This document shows, one piece after another, positions 8,410-17,021 of a DNA stretch of 64,000 nucleotides (position 1 is the first letter of the stretch; each line of letters opens with the position of its first letter). The DNA is taken from NCBI GenBank assembly GCA_021498125.1, contig JAIZWL010000001.1, forward strand, positions 509,434-573,433. Reading direction: 5' to 3'. The notes under the pieces are model-generated. The model saw only the letters and a list, made by a program, of their open reading frames with translations, did no database searches and had not been told where the DNA came from. The translations under genes and the position numbers were made by a program. Origin of the DNA: Candidatus Thorarchaeota archaeon. GTDB taxonomy: Archaea > Asgardarchaeota > Thorarchaeia > Thorarchaeales > Thorarchaeaceae.

Positions 8410-9969
8410 ATGGATGAAGAAGTTGTATACGTGCCGTATGTGACGACGAAGGGCGAGAACAGACAGTTAGAGGTCAGGGTGCGCAGCGAGATCGGAATGA
8501 TCGGTGGTTATGGGCCTGTGGGGAGTGAGTTGCGACTGGACGAAGAGAAAGCGGTGTCCGTGGACCTGAGTCCGCTCGTGGCGGTAGAGAACCTGACCCA
8601 CGCTTTTCTGAATGGGAACCACCTGAAGGAGGTGGACCTGGCCCCCCTTGCCCACTGTAAGCATCTGATGAGGCTCGACCTGTCCGAGAACAAGTTAACG
8701 GAGGTAGACCTGACCCCACTGGCACAATGCAAGAGCCTGCAAAAGCTCGACCTGTCCGAGAACAAGTTCACACGCCTCGACCTGACCCCACTGGCACAGT
8801 GCCAGAGTCTGAAGGAACTCAAGATCGCAGTGACCAAGTTAAAGCACTTGGACCTGACCCCACTGGCCCACTGTCAGAGCCTTGAACGCCTCTACCTCTA
8901 CGCCAATCAGTTTACGGAGCTCGACCTGACCCCACTGGCACAGTGCCCAAACCTGCAGCGACTGGCACTTGGGGGCAATCCCTTTGAGGAGCTCGACCTG
9001 AGTCCCCTGGGTACCAGCACCAGCCTCAACGATCTTGACCTAGGCCTGTGCAAGCTGCGACACATCGACCTCGCGCCCTTGGCCACGTGTCCGAACCTTG
9101 AGACCATTGCCCTGTACGACAACCAACTGGAAGACCTCGACCTGAGTGCGTTGCCCGAGTTCCCAAAGATCTCGACCCTGCTCCTGATGTCAAATCCCTT
9201 TAAGGGGCTGGATCTCTCGCCCTTGGCCCATTGCCCTCACCTCTATCACGTGAACCTCTGGGGAACGGGCCTGAAGAGCATTGATCTGAGCATCTTTGCA
9301 GACAAGCCGGACTTCACGCTGCTCCACCTTGGCAACAACGAGTTGATGGAGATCGACTTGCGCCCCCTCGCCTCGTGCAAGGCCCTGAAGAGGATCGATC
9401 TGTCGGGAAACGAACTGAATACAATTGATCTCTCCCCGCTGGCGCAGTGTCCAAACCTGAAATACCTGAAATTATCGTCCAACGAATTGGACACCATAGA
9501 CCTGAGTCCGCTCGCGTCATGTTCGACTCTGACAGACCTCTACCTTCATTCAAATCCACTTTCCGACCTAGACCTGAGTCCATTGGCGAATTGTCCACAT
9601 CTTACATATCTTGCAATTGCAGAAACTCCCTTAAAACAAATAGATTTGAGCCCCCTATCACGGTGCCATGAACTTAAGGGACTATATCTTACAAGTAATC
9701 GGCTGGCAAGTATTGACCTCACACCATTGGTCATGTGTTCAAATTTGGAGAACATCCAGCTCTATAATAATGAACTTGAAGAGTTGGACATCACACCGCT
9801 TATGCAATGTAGGCACCTAGTAAAACTTCGTATTGATGAAGACACTCGGGTGGTGGCGGATGAACGGTATCGAAAGGGCGGTTGGCCGCCTTTTCTCAGA
9901 GGGTTTCGAGGAAAAAAGATCCGTGCCCAACTTGAATGGCGCAGCATACAGTCAGTGACCACGCCATAG
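8410..9969 (+). CDS. Leucine-rich repeat protein with 18 repeats (paralogue)
   Basis: This 519-residue paralogue of the protein at 5821-7461 has the same N-terminal strands (YVPYVTTKGE), 18 LRRs with the L-D-L-S/T-P-L-A-x-C core, and the same C-terminal cap GGWPPFLRGFRG. It carries no export signal. Codon use changes within the gene. Up to about 9530 it is GC-rich and nearly matches the first copy. From about 9540 to 9830 it uses AT-richer codons, although the protein stays equally similar. That points to gene conversion of the front part, or to a mosaic origin. The partner is unknown. Confidence 0.9.
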   Translation: MDEEVVYVPYVTTKGENRQLEVRVRSEIGMIGGYGPVGSELRLDEEKAVSVDLSPLVAVENLTHAFLNGNHLKEVDLAPLAHCKHLMRLDLSENKLTEVDLTPLAQCKSLQKLDLSENKFTRLDLTPLAQCQSLKELKIAVTKLKHLDLTPLAHCQSLERLYLYANQFTELDLTPLAQCPNLQRLALGGNPFEELDLSPLGTSTSLNDLDLGLCKLRHIDLAPLATCPNLETIALYDNQLEDLDLSALPEFPKISTLLLMSNPFKGLDLSPLAHCPHLYHVNLWGTGLKSIDLSIFADKPDFTLLHLGNNELMEIDLRPLASCKALKRIDLSGNELNTIDLSPLAQCPNLKYLKLSSNELDTIDLSPLASCSTLTDLYLHSNPLSDLDLSPLANCPHLTYLAIAETPLKQIDLSPLSRCHELKGLYLTSNRLASIDLTPLVMCSNLENIQLYNNELEELDITPLMQCRHLVKLRIDEDTRVVADERYRKGGWPPFLRGFRGKKIRAQLEWRSIQSVTTP

Positions 9970-9981
9970 AGTAAATTGTAG

Positions 9982-11106
9982 TTAGTCCGGGTCATTGCTC
10001 TCTTCTGTCATGAAACGTATCTCACGTTCGATGTCATTTTCTCGGGGTTTCCAGATATAACCAAGTCGCGCCTTGGAGCAAGTCCGAACTGCTCGAATGA
10101 CCATTTTGGTGGACCAATGCCTCTGCTGCGCTTCTTTTAAGACCTCTCGTAGGAGATCTGAACGTGCTCGTCTCATCTTGCTCATTTTTCGGATAAGGCC
10201 TCGCGGTGCGCGATACCAGCCCTCACCATTGTGTTTTTGGGAAGTCACCTCATAGATCGTGTTGTTGATCTTCTCAATCGGCCAGCCCATGTCAATCGCT
10301 TCAGATAAGACCTCGAGTTCGGCTGGGGTATACCACTTTTGAGGCGGGGGTTTCTTCAACCACTCGACCAGCATGGTGAGTTTCTCGCGTTTCGCAGTTG
10401 TGCCCCAGAAGAAGGGGATGGTTGAGGCCTTGATAACATCCTCGTTCCCACTGGTGACGATGTAGATTCCATGTACTCTGGCCTTCACGCCCAGCCGTGC
10501 AAGAACATGCTGGATGAGGTCTTGATTGGCTAGGGAAGTGATCGTGCAGCGTGTGTTCTCAAGAGAAACGCTACCATCGCCATCGGCGAGGCCTTGGATA
10601 AACTTATCCACCCATGTATCAGGAAGGTCAAAGAGCCACTCTGCGTCGATGGGGATGTACGTCTTCGTCTGCGGCCGCCGTTTCTGTTCGTCGGTCAGGC
10701 CGAACTTCACGTCAGCACTGGTCATAGGCAGGCCGAAGAGGACGTGCTCGATCCACACGGCGAGAGAGGTGGAGGTACTACTCCATACATGTGGTGGGTC
10801 GTGGTCGGGATCATATGAGGAATCCTCTAGTCTGTAGGAACACGAGAGGCCGAACTGGGCGAGGAAGAGGCGATAGAGTTCACCAAGTTGGAGTCCCCAC
10901 GAATACGCGGAGGAGGCCTTGAACTTCAAGGATGCAGAATACGGGCGGGAGTGCTCGATGGTTCCGTCTGAGAGGATGAGCCCGAGGAGGTACATGAAGG
11001 CCTCTGTCCTGTCCATGTGTGCGAGGCGCTCTCCATCTCTGAAGCGCTGCTTGAATTTCTCTATGAGGTGGTCGTAGTCCTTGGTCGGAGTGAGTTGCTC
11101 CAGCAC
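9982..11106 (-). CDS. LAGLIDADG homing endonuclease (copy 2, near intact)
   Basis: This is a 374-residue protein with two LAGLIDADG motifs: LGLILSDGT around residues 41-49 and FIQGLADGDGSV around 169-180, with acidic residues D47 and D175/D177 at the expected active-site positions. Such monomeric two-motif enzymes cut long DNA targets and spread as free-standing or intron/intein genes. Here the gene is free-standing and convergent with the LRR gene. GTG 11106 is the only usable start, but the frame stays open upstream to a TAG at 11185-11187 and encodes a plausible helical sequence (HQKYQDRYISVPKTIRSKDY). The natural N-terminus may therefore have been lost to a stop or a one-base shift. Confidence 0.85.
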   Translation of the reverse strand: MLEQLTPTKDYDHLIEKFKQRFRDGERLAHMDRTEAFMYLLGLILSDGTIEHSRPYSASLKFKASSAYSWGLQLGELYRLFLAQFGLSCSYRLEDSSYDPDHDPPHVWSSTSTSLAVWIEHVLFGLPMTSADVKFGLTDEQKRRPQTKTYIPIDAEWLFDLPDTWVDKFIQGLADGDGSVSLENTRCTITSLANQDLIQHVLARLGVKARVHGIYIVTSGNEDVIKASTIPFFWGTTAKREKLTMLVEWLKKPPPQKWYTPAELEVLSEAIDMGWPIEKINNTIYEVTSQKHNGEGWYRAPRGLIRKMSKMRRARSDLLREVLKEAQQRHWSTKMVIRAVRTCSKARLGYIWKPRENDIEREIRFMTEESNDPD

Positions 11107-11372
11107 GTGAAGGAGATAGTCTTTGGAGCGGATCGTCTTGGGAACGGAGATGTATCGATCCTGATACTTCTGGTGCTTGATCTTCTACTGTGGGAATTAC
11201 AATGATACTCACAACGTACGGACCTGACTACTAGAGCGAGAGCACACACGCAAAGGATGTTACTTGAAAAATTTTAAAAAGAAGAGGGGGGATGGACCCG
11301 CTCGCCCGCAAGCAAGCAAGCAGGCCCATCGTATGTGTACGTGGAGGAGGGGAGGGAGGGATTTGGGGGACA
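11107..11372. other. Intergenic: pyrimidine-rich end of dppC transcript and endonuclease leader
   Basis: On the minus strand, the dppC stop is followed by C/T-rich sequence ending in CTTCTTTTTAAAATTTTT (about 11263-11285). That is a likely archaeal poly-U terminator, and its TTTTTAAAAT core could also act as a TATA box for the endonuclease gene. A short CAAG repeat lies near 11310-11322. The minus-strand frame 10880-11212 is out of phase with the endonuclease and looks like a shadow. Confidence 0.45.
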
Positions 11373-12968
11373 TTACCTCTCTCTCAGCCTTGGGTTCAGC
11401 ACTTGATCAAGCGTGTGACCAACAAATGTGAACGCCAGCGAGAGCGCTGTGATCATCATTCCCGGGAACACGACAACCCACCAGGCTCCGTTACTGAAGC
11501 CTCCTGACGAACGTGCATCTGCCAGCATTCGGCCCCAGCTCGGTTGGCTCGGGTCCGTCAACCCTAGGAAGGACAGCCCTGCCTCACTCAGGATCGCGCC
11601 TACTACTCCCAACGTAATATTTGCAAATAAAATTGGGGTCACGTTGGGCAAGATATGACGAAATATTATATAAGTATCACTGGCGCCGATTGCCCGAGCC
11701 GACTCGACATATGCTTTATTCTTCTCCGCGAGAACCTGAGATCGGATGAGCCGTGCGGTGCCGGTCCACCCGAGGATCGCGATGACGACGATGATATTTT
11801 GAATTGTCGGCCCGAGGAAGGCTGCAAGAACCATCATCAATGGTAAACCAGGAATGACTAGCAAGAAGTCAACGACGCGCATGAGAATCTCATCGGTCTT
11901 ACCGCCGAAGTACCCAGCCACCATGCCGACGATGACACCGACGGCGGTAGAGAGCGCGGTAGCGACGAGGCCGATGATGAGGGAGATGCGGGAACCGTAG
12001 ACGAGTTGGGACCAAGCGTCACCGCCCTTATCAGTTGTGCCGAGGACACCGAAGTAGTCGCCGTAGGCATAGAGTTGTTCCCAGTAGAAGCGAGTGGAGA
12101 CCGAACCGTTATAGGAATCGTAAGCGAAGTAGAAGTTACGAGTGGGAGCGAGGCCGATGGCGAGGGTGAGTTGATCTTTAGGATCTTCTTGGCCTGTGGC
12201 ATTTTTGACCATACCGCCCCAGCCGTCTAAGATATCAAAGAAGTTGAGGTCGATGTTACGGGACTGGATGACCTCTGTATAGGGTGGAGAAGATTTGTAG
12301 ATATTACGCCAGTTACCGGAGGAGTCTATGAGCCAAGCATAGACTTTGAACATGAGGCCGCCCTCATCATGGGAGGCGAAGTCACCGGTAAGAGTGGCTG
12401 AGAAATTGAAGGTGACGATGACGTCATTGGGGATTCGATCGTAGGACCATTTGAAAGTCTGGGTGTAGTAGATGAACTGGTCACAGTCAGGCATTTCGCT
12501 CTGGCCAGGCCAGGGGAGATGGAAATCGGGTCGGTCCCCGGCATGATGATCCCATGTGAGTTCGATATAATTTTTATCGTTCGCGCCGGTGGCGATATGA
12601 TGAGTGCCAGAGAATGACGAGGCGTTCCCATAAGTAGCCGGACCATAGGTCGTGATCTGGTTGGTATGCAGATCATCACTGGGGGAATACATGGTGTTGA
12701 GATATGGATCGGGGAGATACTGAGCATTGTGGACATACCCAGGGTCAAAGACGCTCGTCCATCCAGGAGCGAGGAATGGCGGTGCAATCTTAGCGCTCGG
12801 GGAAGGGTCGTGAGTGGCAAGGATAGGAGCCGTCACGGCCATACCAAAGAAGAGGAAGATAATAAAAACACCGAGGATGCCAATTTTGTGTCTTTTGAAT
12901 TCTCTCCAGAAGCCAGTTATACTTACGTACCAGTTTGAGTCTTTCCAAGTGCCTTTCTTGTCTGACAA
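11373..12968 (-). CDS. dppC: Peptide/oligopeptide ABC transporter permease (DppC/OppC family)
   Basis: This is an inner permease subunit, 531 residues. TM1 lies at about residues 30-50. The conserved permease core begins near 325 (GSRISLIIGL), with the EAA-type coupling loop reading ESARAIGAS and the family signature SEAGLSFLGL. Between them is an unusually long extracytoplasmic insertion of about 270 residues, rich in Tyr/Trp and polar residues; ordinary DppC proteins are near 300 residues in total. I choose TTG 12968 because GGAGGT at 12976-12981 (complement) lies seven bases ahead, while a TTG at 12998 has none. The ATPases dppD/dppF lie 3 kb away on the plus strand; DppB and the binding protein are not in the window. 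Confidence 0.9.
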   Translation of the reverse strand: MSDKKGTWKDSNWYVSITGFWREFKRHKIGILGVFIIFLFFGMAVTAPILATHDPSPSAKIAPPFLAPGWTSVFDPGYVHNAQYLPDPYLNTMYSPSDDLHTNQITTYGPATYGNASSFSGTHHIATGANDKNYIELTWDHHAGDRPDFHLPWPGQSEMPDCDQFIYYTQTFKWSYDRIPNDVIVTFNFSATLTGDFASHDEGGLMFKVYAWLIDSSGNWRNIYKSSPPYTEVIQSRNIDLNFFDILDGWGGMVKNATGQEDPKDQLTLAIGLAPTRNFYFAYDSYNGSVSTRFYWEQLYAYGDYFGVLGTTDKGGDAWSQLVYGSRISLIIGLVATALSTAVGVIVGMVAGYFGGKTDEILMRVVDFLLVIPGLPLMMVLAAFLGPTIQNIIVVIAILGWTGTARLIRSQVLAEKNKAYVESARAIGASDTYIIFRHILPNVTPILFANITLGVVGAILSEAGLSFLGLTDPSQPSWGRMLADARSSGGFSNGAWWVVVFPGMMITALSLAFTFVGHTLDQVLNPRLRER

Positions 12969-13026
12969 GGCTTGACCTCCTTGTTGAGGGAACGACAATC
13001 CAGAGACGAAGTCGCTCCAAATGACT

Positions 13027-13035
13027 GATTATAAC
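13027..13035 (-). promoter_or_regulatory. Probable TATA box for dppC
   Basis: GTTATAATC on the minus strand. A start about 25 bp downstream (near 13004) would leave a leader of roughly 36 nt to TTG 12968, consistent with the chosen start. Confidence 0.4.
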
Positions 13036-13036
13036 T

Positions 13037-13623
13037 AAAGAAGCTGCTGGGGATTCCCCTAAAAAGCAGTTCGGTTTGAGTACGTCAACACAATTTTAAC
13101 AGTACCGACGCTTCGAAATATCGTGCATCGATTTTTTGATTGCTTCGAGATGCGTGCAGTGAGCCTGTAGAGGAACCGTGACGCTCCGCAATGCGATTCA
13201 ATACCCCAGAGTGATATGGCATACTGCGACTTTTAGAAGGTGCAGCCTCGAAAAGGCGTGCACAGCGATCCGCGTTAGGGATTCTCACGACTTGTTTCTC
13301 GGCCTCTTGTTCTTCTGAGTGCTGGGTGTTGCGTACTCGAGTGAGATTACTGACCAACTTGCATACGTAACAGTCCCACATAAAATAAAAAAAGCCACTT
13401 ACCAAGAGCCGACATAGAGCCGACATGTCCGCAGTCACGAGTGCCGTCCTCTTGCATTTCGGGGGCGGACCTTCGCGGAAGAACATTCGCAAGACCGGCA
13501 ACGGTCCGTCGATTCTCGGGCCATCGTTTGCGATCCTTTGTTCTCCCTTAATCCGTTCGGGGACCGTGTAGCATTATGACTTCAGTGTACTACTATATCT
13601 CATGGATGTTGAGGTTGGCAAAT
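13037..13623. other. Gene-free stretch between dppC and an acidic membrane protein
   Basis: About 590 bases. The minus-strand frame 13085-13501 (138 codons) has unnatural composition and no ribosome site, and I do not accept it. A direct repeat AGAGCCGACAT occurs twice near 13407-13429. On the minus strand a T-rich run (13381-13397) follows it and may terminate the gene ending at 13624. I see no RNA gene. Confidence 0.4.
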
Positions 13624-14073
13624 CTACTCGTCCCCGATCTCCTCTTCAAAGGGATCCGGATACTCATCATCATCATCATCATCATCATCATCGAGAGCAT
13701 CCCGAGCAGTTGCAGGACCTGTCGCGGGTGTTTCCTGTGCCTCAGCTGCACGTCTTGCCTCACGAGCTTTGATGATGTCCTTAGTACGCTTGGAGGCGGC
13801 CCAGAGATCGGCAAAGACCATCCCGACGAGAAAGATGGACAGGACACCGGCCATCGAGATCACGGCTCCAAAAAAGCCAGTGGAGAGGTATGGATGAAGT
13901 AACATGAGGACATAGCCCAAAACGAGCAAGAGGATCGGAATCAAGAGGATACGCTTGCGGGGTTCGTTACGAGTCTTTGGAAATGCGCGGACCGACATTG
14001 TGATGACCGGGTCATTAACGGGTAGGGGTGCTTTTACCATTTTCGAACAGCGCGGCTTTTCAGCCGGTTGCAC
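13624..14073 (-). CDS. Small membrane protein with poly-aspartate tail
   Basis: There are up to 149 residues with two adjacent hydrophobic segments (about 43-61 and 67-88), suggesting a helical hairpin in the membrane. A charged helix and an acidic end containing nine consecutive aspartates follow. The aspartate run is encoded by a GAT microsatellite (13664-13692 on the plus strand reads as TCA repeats), so its length may vary between strains. The start is uncertain: GTG 14073, ATG 14040 and ATG 13998 are all in frame and none has a good ribosome site. No family was recognised. Confidence 0.6.
   Translation of the reverse strand: MQPAEKPRCSKMVKAPLPVNDPVITMSVRAFPKTRNEPRKRILLIPILLLVLGYVLMLLHPYLSTGFFGAVISMAGVLSIFLVGMVFADLWAASKRTKDIIKAREARRAAEAQETPATGPATARDALDDDDDDDDDEYPDPFEEEIGDE
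13664..13692. repeat. TCA/TGA trinucleotide microsatellite inside a gene
   Basis: Nearly ten perfect TCA units. On the minus strand they encode the poly-aspartate run of the membrane protein ending at 13624. Being in frame, unit changes would lengthen or shorten the acidic tail without breaking the gene. Confidence 0.85.
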
Positions 14074-14327
14074 ATTCCACCGTCCGCGACCACAACAGAT
14101 GGTCCGGGCACAGGACTATGTCGTGTTCCTCCTAACTAGGCTGAGATTGAGCATGGGCAAGTATGAGTACGACCAAGATGTTCTCTAAATTTGCTCATCG
14201 GGCTCACAAGTACAGGCTCGGGGATCACGCAACATGAATGAGGTCCAAGAACGGCATCATGCAGTTCTCGGAGAAACGACTTACTGTTGAATGAGCGGTT
14301 GTCTGAACGACTACGATCCACGCAGGC
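14074..14327. other. Intergenic, nothing specific
   Basis: About 250 bases between two minus-strand genes. A GGAGG at 14126-14132 (complement) is not followed by an in-frame start for the downstream gene. No RNA or repeat was seen. Confidence 0.3.
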
Positions 14328-15611
14328 TCATTGGCTCTGCTCAGTGGCAGACACTTGTGATTCCATGATTTCATCATCGATAGTTGTTCTGAGTCCCCGC
14401 AGGGGATACATTCCCACCAGCATAACTAATGCTGTCAAGATGAACATCAGAGGTATCACATAGACAAATGGGGAGTTGATGTTCTCAGGATCCGACAGAA
14501 TCGGGACGCTCACACTGATTCCGCCTGATACAAACGCATACTGCATCATTTCGATAGGCTTGGGCTCTTCCTCAATCGTTCTCTGTTTGTATACCATGAC
14601 AATTATACCGAGAGCGATCGCAACACCAAATGCTTCGTACATAGGTGTGATTGACTCTTGAATTTGTTGAGACGCTACCAGACTTGCTAGTGCAGTGATG
14701 AGAATCCCACTCATCCACAGGAACAGATAGGTGTGGCCATATTCGTCCAGTCGTTCCTCAATTGATCCCTGAAGTGGCTTGTGTAAGCGTTCTTGAATCT
14801 CCACTCTCCAGAGAAATCCCGGTACGAGGAGGGGAACCACGGTGCCGAGGCTGAAGGTCGCAACAGGGAGTCGTTTCTCTATAGCCTGCAAAATGTAATT
14901 GATGTCCGTTTCATACGCCAGTCGCTCATTGGAGAGCGAGAGTCGAATGAAGTCCCAAGTCCCATGTGATGTGGCATTGATTGTCATTCCCTGTAGCACA
15001 CCATTCTGCTTATCCCACGCAAAGTAACATTCCAGAACACCCAGTTCTGATGAGTTGATGGGAATTGTGATGGTCATGTCGCCCCACCACTCGTTCTTGA
15101 GCGCAACACCTGTGGTCTGATTCAATATGCTGTTGATATCGTCCCAATATCCGGCAGGGAGAAAGAATGGTAGGCTTGAGTTACGAAGCACCCACTCATT
15201 GCCATATTGCTGTTCAACTGCAACTGTTCCCCTGAGCTGCAATATGTCTTCAGTGATGGCCGTGATGTTTACAGTCGAAGGAGTGTCTGTGGGGCGAACT
15301 CTAAACTCTGCGGAGTTCATGATGTCATAGTCGTTGAGGATCTTGGTGACGATCGTATCTCCTGCATGTAGTTCCCTGGTCACAGAGTACTGGACCTCGT
15401 CGTATTGCCTGATCAACCACCCGTGATTGTTAGGAATTGGCGGAAGACTCAGCAGTATGCCAAAGCTGACCGCTGAGATCGCAATCATTGCAAAAGTGAT
15501 TGCTATTTTTGACCCCCTATTCAAGTAAATCCCTAGATAGGTGTAACTGCAAGTGAGCTTATAATTATTGTCAGATTTTCTTGACTGGACGTGGTCAAGA
15601 GTTAGAGGCAC
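14328..15611 (-). CDS. Multi-pass membrane protein with large extracytoplasmic domain
   Basis: 427 residues from GTG 15611. One membrane segment lies near residues 35-55. An extracytoplasmic domain of about 200 residues follows, with several N-x-S/T sites and a strand-rich pattern. Four or five further membrane segments occur between about 245 and 405, with a short cytoplasmic tail. It is probably an envelope protein of the archaeal cell. I recognise no family. It is the last gene before a 400-bp control region for dppD-dppF, which lie on the other strand. The start is uncertain because no ribosome site is visible. Confidence 0.65.
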   Translation of the reverse strand: MPLTLDHVQSRKSDNNYKLTCSYTYLGIYLNRGSKIAITFAMIAISAVSFGILLSLPPIPNNHGWLIRQYDEVQYSVTRELHAGDTIVTKILNDYDIMNSAEFRVRPTDTPSTVNITAITEDILQLRGTVAVEQQYGNEWVLRNSSLPFFLPAGYWDDINSILNQTTGVALKNEWWGDMTITIPINSSELGVLECYFAWDKQNGVLQGMTINATSHGTWDFIRLSLSNERLAYETDINYILQAIEKRLPVATFSLGTVVPLLVPGFLWRVEIQERLHKPLQGSIEERLDEYGHTYLFLWMSGILITALASLVASQQIQESITPMYEAFGVAIALGIIVMVYKQRTIEEEPKPIEMMQYAFVSGGISVSVPILSDPENINSPFVYVIPLMFILTALVMLVGMYPLRGLRTTIDDEIMESQVSATEQSQ

Positions 15612-15937
15612 GAGTTAGTCACTTGAAACCGAGCTAAGAATGATGCCCGGCAGTATCGATCCGATAGAGTCCACGTTCAAGTGGGCTATCACATTCATGG
15701 TCTGATGAAAATTGTTCGCTGCCGTTCTGTGGACATTTGTATTGTTTCTAATCCCTGACTTCAAAGGAGCCGTTGACAGGAACTGCATTTCTTGACTATG
15801 CGGACGGTTTGTTGTGATTAGTATACTGATGAGCCTGAAGGTGTGTCCCATACGATGATCGTACAAAAAAGCCTGCTCTTTTTGGTGTCGAAACGCGAAA
15901 GTTAGTATATTGCACAGTCATCTTCGTGGAACGGAAC

Positions 15938-15945
15938 ATATTTAA
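15938..15945 (+). promoter_or_regulatory. TATA box for dppD-dppF
   Basis: ATATTTAA, with transcription expected near 15968, leaving a leader of about 50 nt before ATG 16020. An inverted repeat begins at its last base. Confidence 0.55.
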
Positions 15946-15977
15946 CCCAACTCAGAAGTTCTCCCTACAAGTTGGGT
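15945..15977. promoter_or_regulatory. Inverted repeat, possible operator for dppD-dppF
   Basis: ACCCAACT at 15945-15952 and AGTTGGGT at 15970-15977 form a perfect 8-bp inverted repeat with a 17-bp spacer. It covers the space between TATA box and expected transcription start. A dimeric repressor bound here would block polymerase. It could instead form a hairpin in the leader. Confidence 0.45.
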
Positions 15978-16019
15978 GAACATAGATAACACACCCGTTA
16001 CAGAGCTCCGGCGGAGATT

Positions 16020-17015
16020 ATGAAGATGCCTTTGCTCGATATTAGAAATCTACGCATGTACTATGCCACAAAACGTGGTCTTGTGAAGGCTGTGGACAAC
16101 GTCTCGTTGCAGTTAGAACCTGGCGAGTCCATAGGTCTGGCAGGTGAGTCGGGCTGCGGGAAATCCTCTCTTGCATACTCGATCATGCAGCTCCTTCCGC
16201 CGGCTGCGAATGTTGTTGGCGGTAACGTTTACTTCAAGGGAGAAGACCTGCTGCGAAAGACTCCTCGAGAGATGCGCGACATCCGATGGAAGAATGTTGC
16301 AATCGTCTTTCAGGGCGCAATGAACGCACTGAATCCAGTGTTTGAGATTGGGGAACAGATTGCAGAAGCAATTCTGATGCATGAGAATGTGACTGAAGAA
16401 GAAGCCCTCGATCGAGTTGCCAAGCTCTTTGAGATGGTCGGTCTTGATCCCGGACGTATCCATAACTATCCTCACGAGTTCTCAGGAGGAATGCGACAGC
16501 GTGCCATGATCGCAATGGCTCTTGCCTGTAATCCGGACCTTGTCATTGCAGACGAACCAACCACGGCCCTTGACGTCACCATTCAGGCCCAGATCCTGAA
16601 ACTCATGCAGAAGTTGCAGAAGGATCTTGGACTGAGCCTGATTCTGATCACTCACGACTTGAGCGTCATCGCCGAGACGTGTGATAAGGTTGCAGTCATG
16701 TACGCAGGCCGTATTGCAGAGTTGGCTGATGTTGTGTCTGTATTCAAAGACCCAATCCATCCCTATGCAACTGGCCTTGTCGGTGCAATCCCAAGCATGG
16801 TGAAAGCAGAGAAAAAGAAGCTGACTTCGATTCCAGGGTCGCCTCCGGATCTTATCGATCCACCAACAGGATGCAGATTCCATCCGCGGTGCCCATACGC
16901 TGAAGAGATTTGTTCGAGAGAAGAACCTCTGGCTGAGGAGATTGAGCCCGGTAGATTTGTGGCATGTCACTTTGCACACAAGCTCAAGGGACAGCTTAAG
17001 GTAGACTTGGAGTGA
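16020..17015 (+). CDS. dppD: Oligopeptide ABC transporter ATP-binding protein DppD/OppD
   Basis: This is a cytoplasmic ATPase that powers peptide uptake, 331 residues. Walker A is GESGCGKSS (near 42-50), the ABC signature is FSGGMRQR, and Walker B ends in [11 protein letters not shown], followed by the H-loop ITHDL. The C-terminal oligopeptide-specific extension carries the conserved [10 protein letters not shown]...C cysteines, a likely iron-sulphur or zinc site in this family. Length is typical. The start is ATG 16020 with a GGAG-type site. dppF follows after 6 bp, so the two form one operon. The partner permeases are only partly represented in the window. Confidence 0.93.
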   Translation: MKMPLLDIRNLRMYYATKRGLVKAVDNVSLQLEPGESIGLAGESGCGKSSLAYSIMQLLPPAANVVGGNVYFKGEDLLRKTPREMRDIRWKNVAIVFQGAMNALNPVFEIGEQIAEAILMHENVTEEEALDRVAKLFEMVGLDPGRIHNYPHEFSGGMRQRAMIAMALACNPDLVIADEPTTALDVTIQAQILKLMQKLQKDLGLSLILITHDLSVIAETCDKVAVMYAGRIAELADVVSVFKDPIHPYATGLVGAIPSMVKAEKKKLTSIPGSPPDLIDPPTGCRFHPRCPYAEEICSREEPLAEEIEPGRFVACHFAHKLKGQLKVDLE

Positions 17016-17021
17016 TGAAGA

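Larger units (their letters stand above)
8318..11106. repeat. Tandem duplication, unit 2 (promoter, LRR gene, endonuclease gene)
   Basis: This is the second copy of the module described for 5738-8269, in the same order and orientation. It retains the full endonuclease reading frame and so probably resembles the ancestral unit more closely. Confidence 0.85.
15612..16019. other. Divergent control region between membrane protein and dppD
   Basis: 408 bases with no supported gene. It contains the dppD TATA box and an 8-bp inverted repeat just after it, both listed separately. The minus-strand frame at 15615-15866 has no start context and no recognisable similarity. Confidence 0.45.

Noticed and set aside
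5738-11106. Duplicated block as a transposon
   Set aside because: No terminal inverted repeats, target-site duplication or transposase; simple tandem duplication explains it.
13085-13501. 138-codon minus-strand open frame
   Set aside because: Unnatural amino-acid composition, no ribosome site, no recognisable motif; probably chance.
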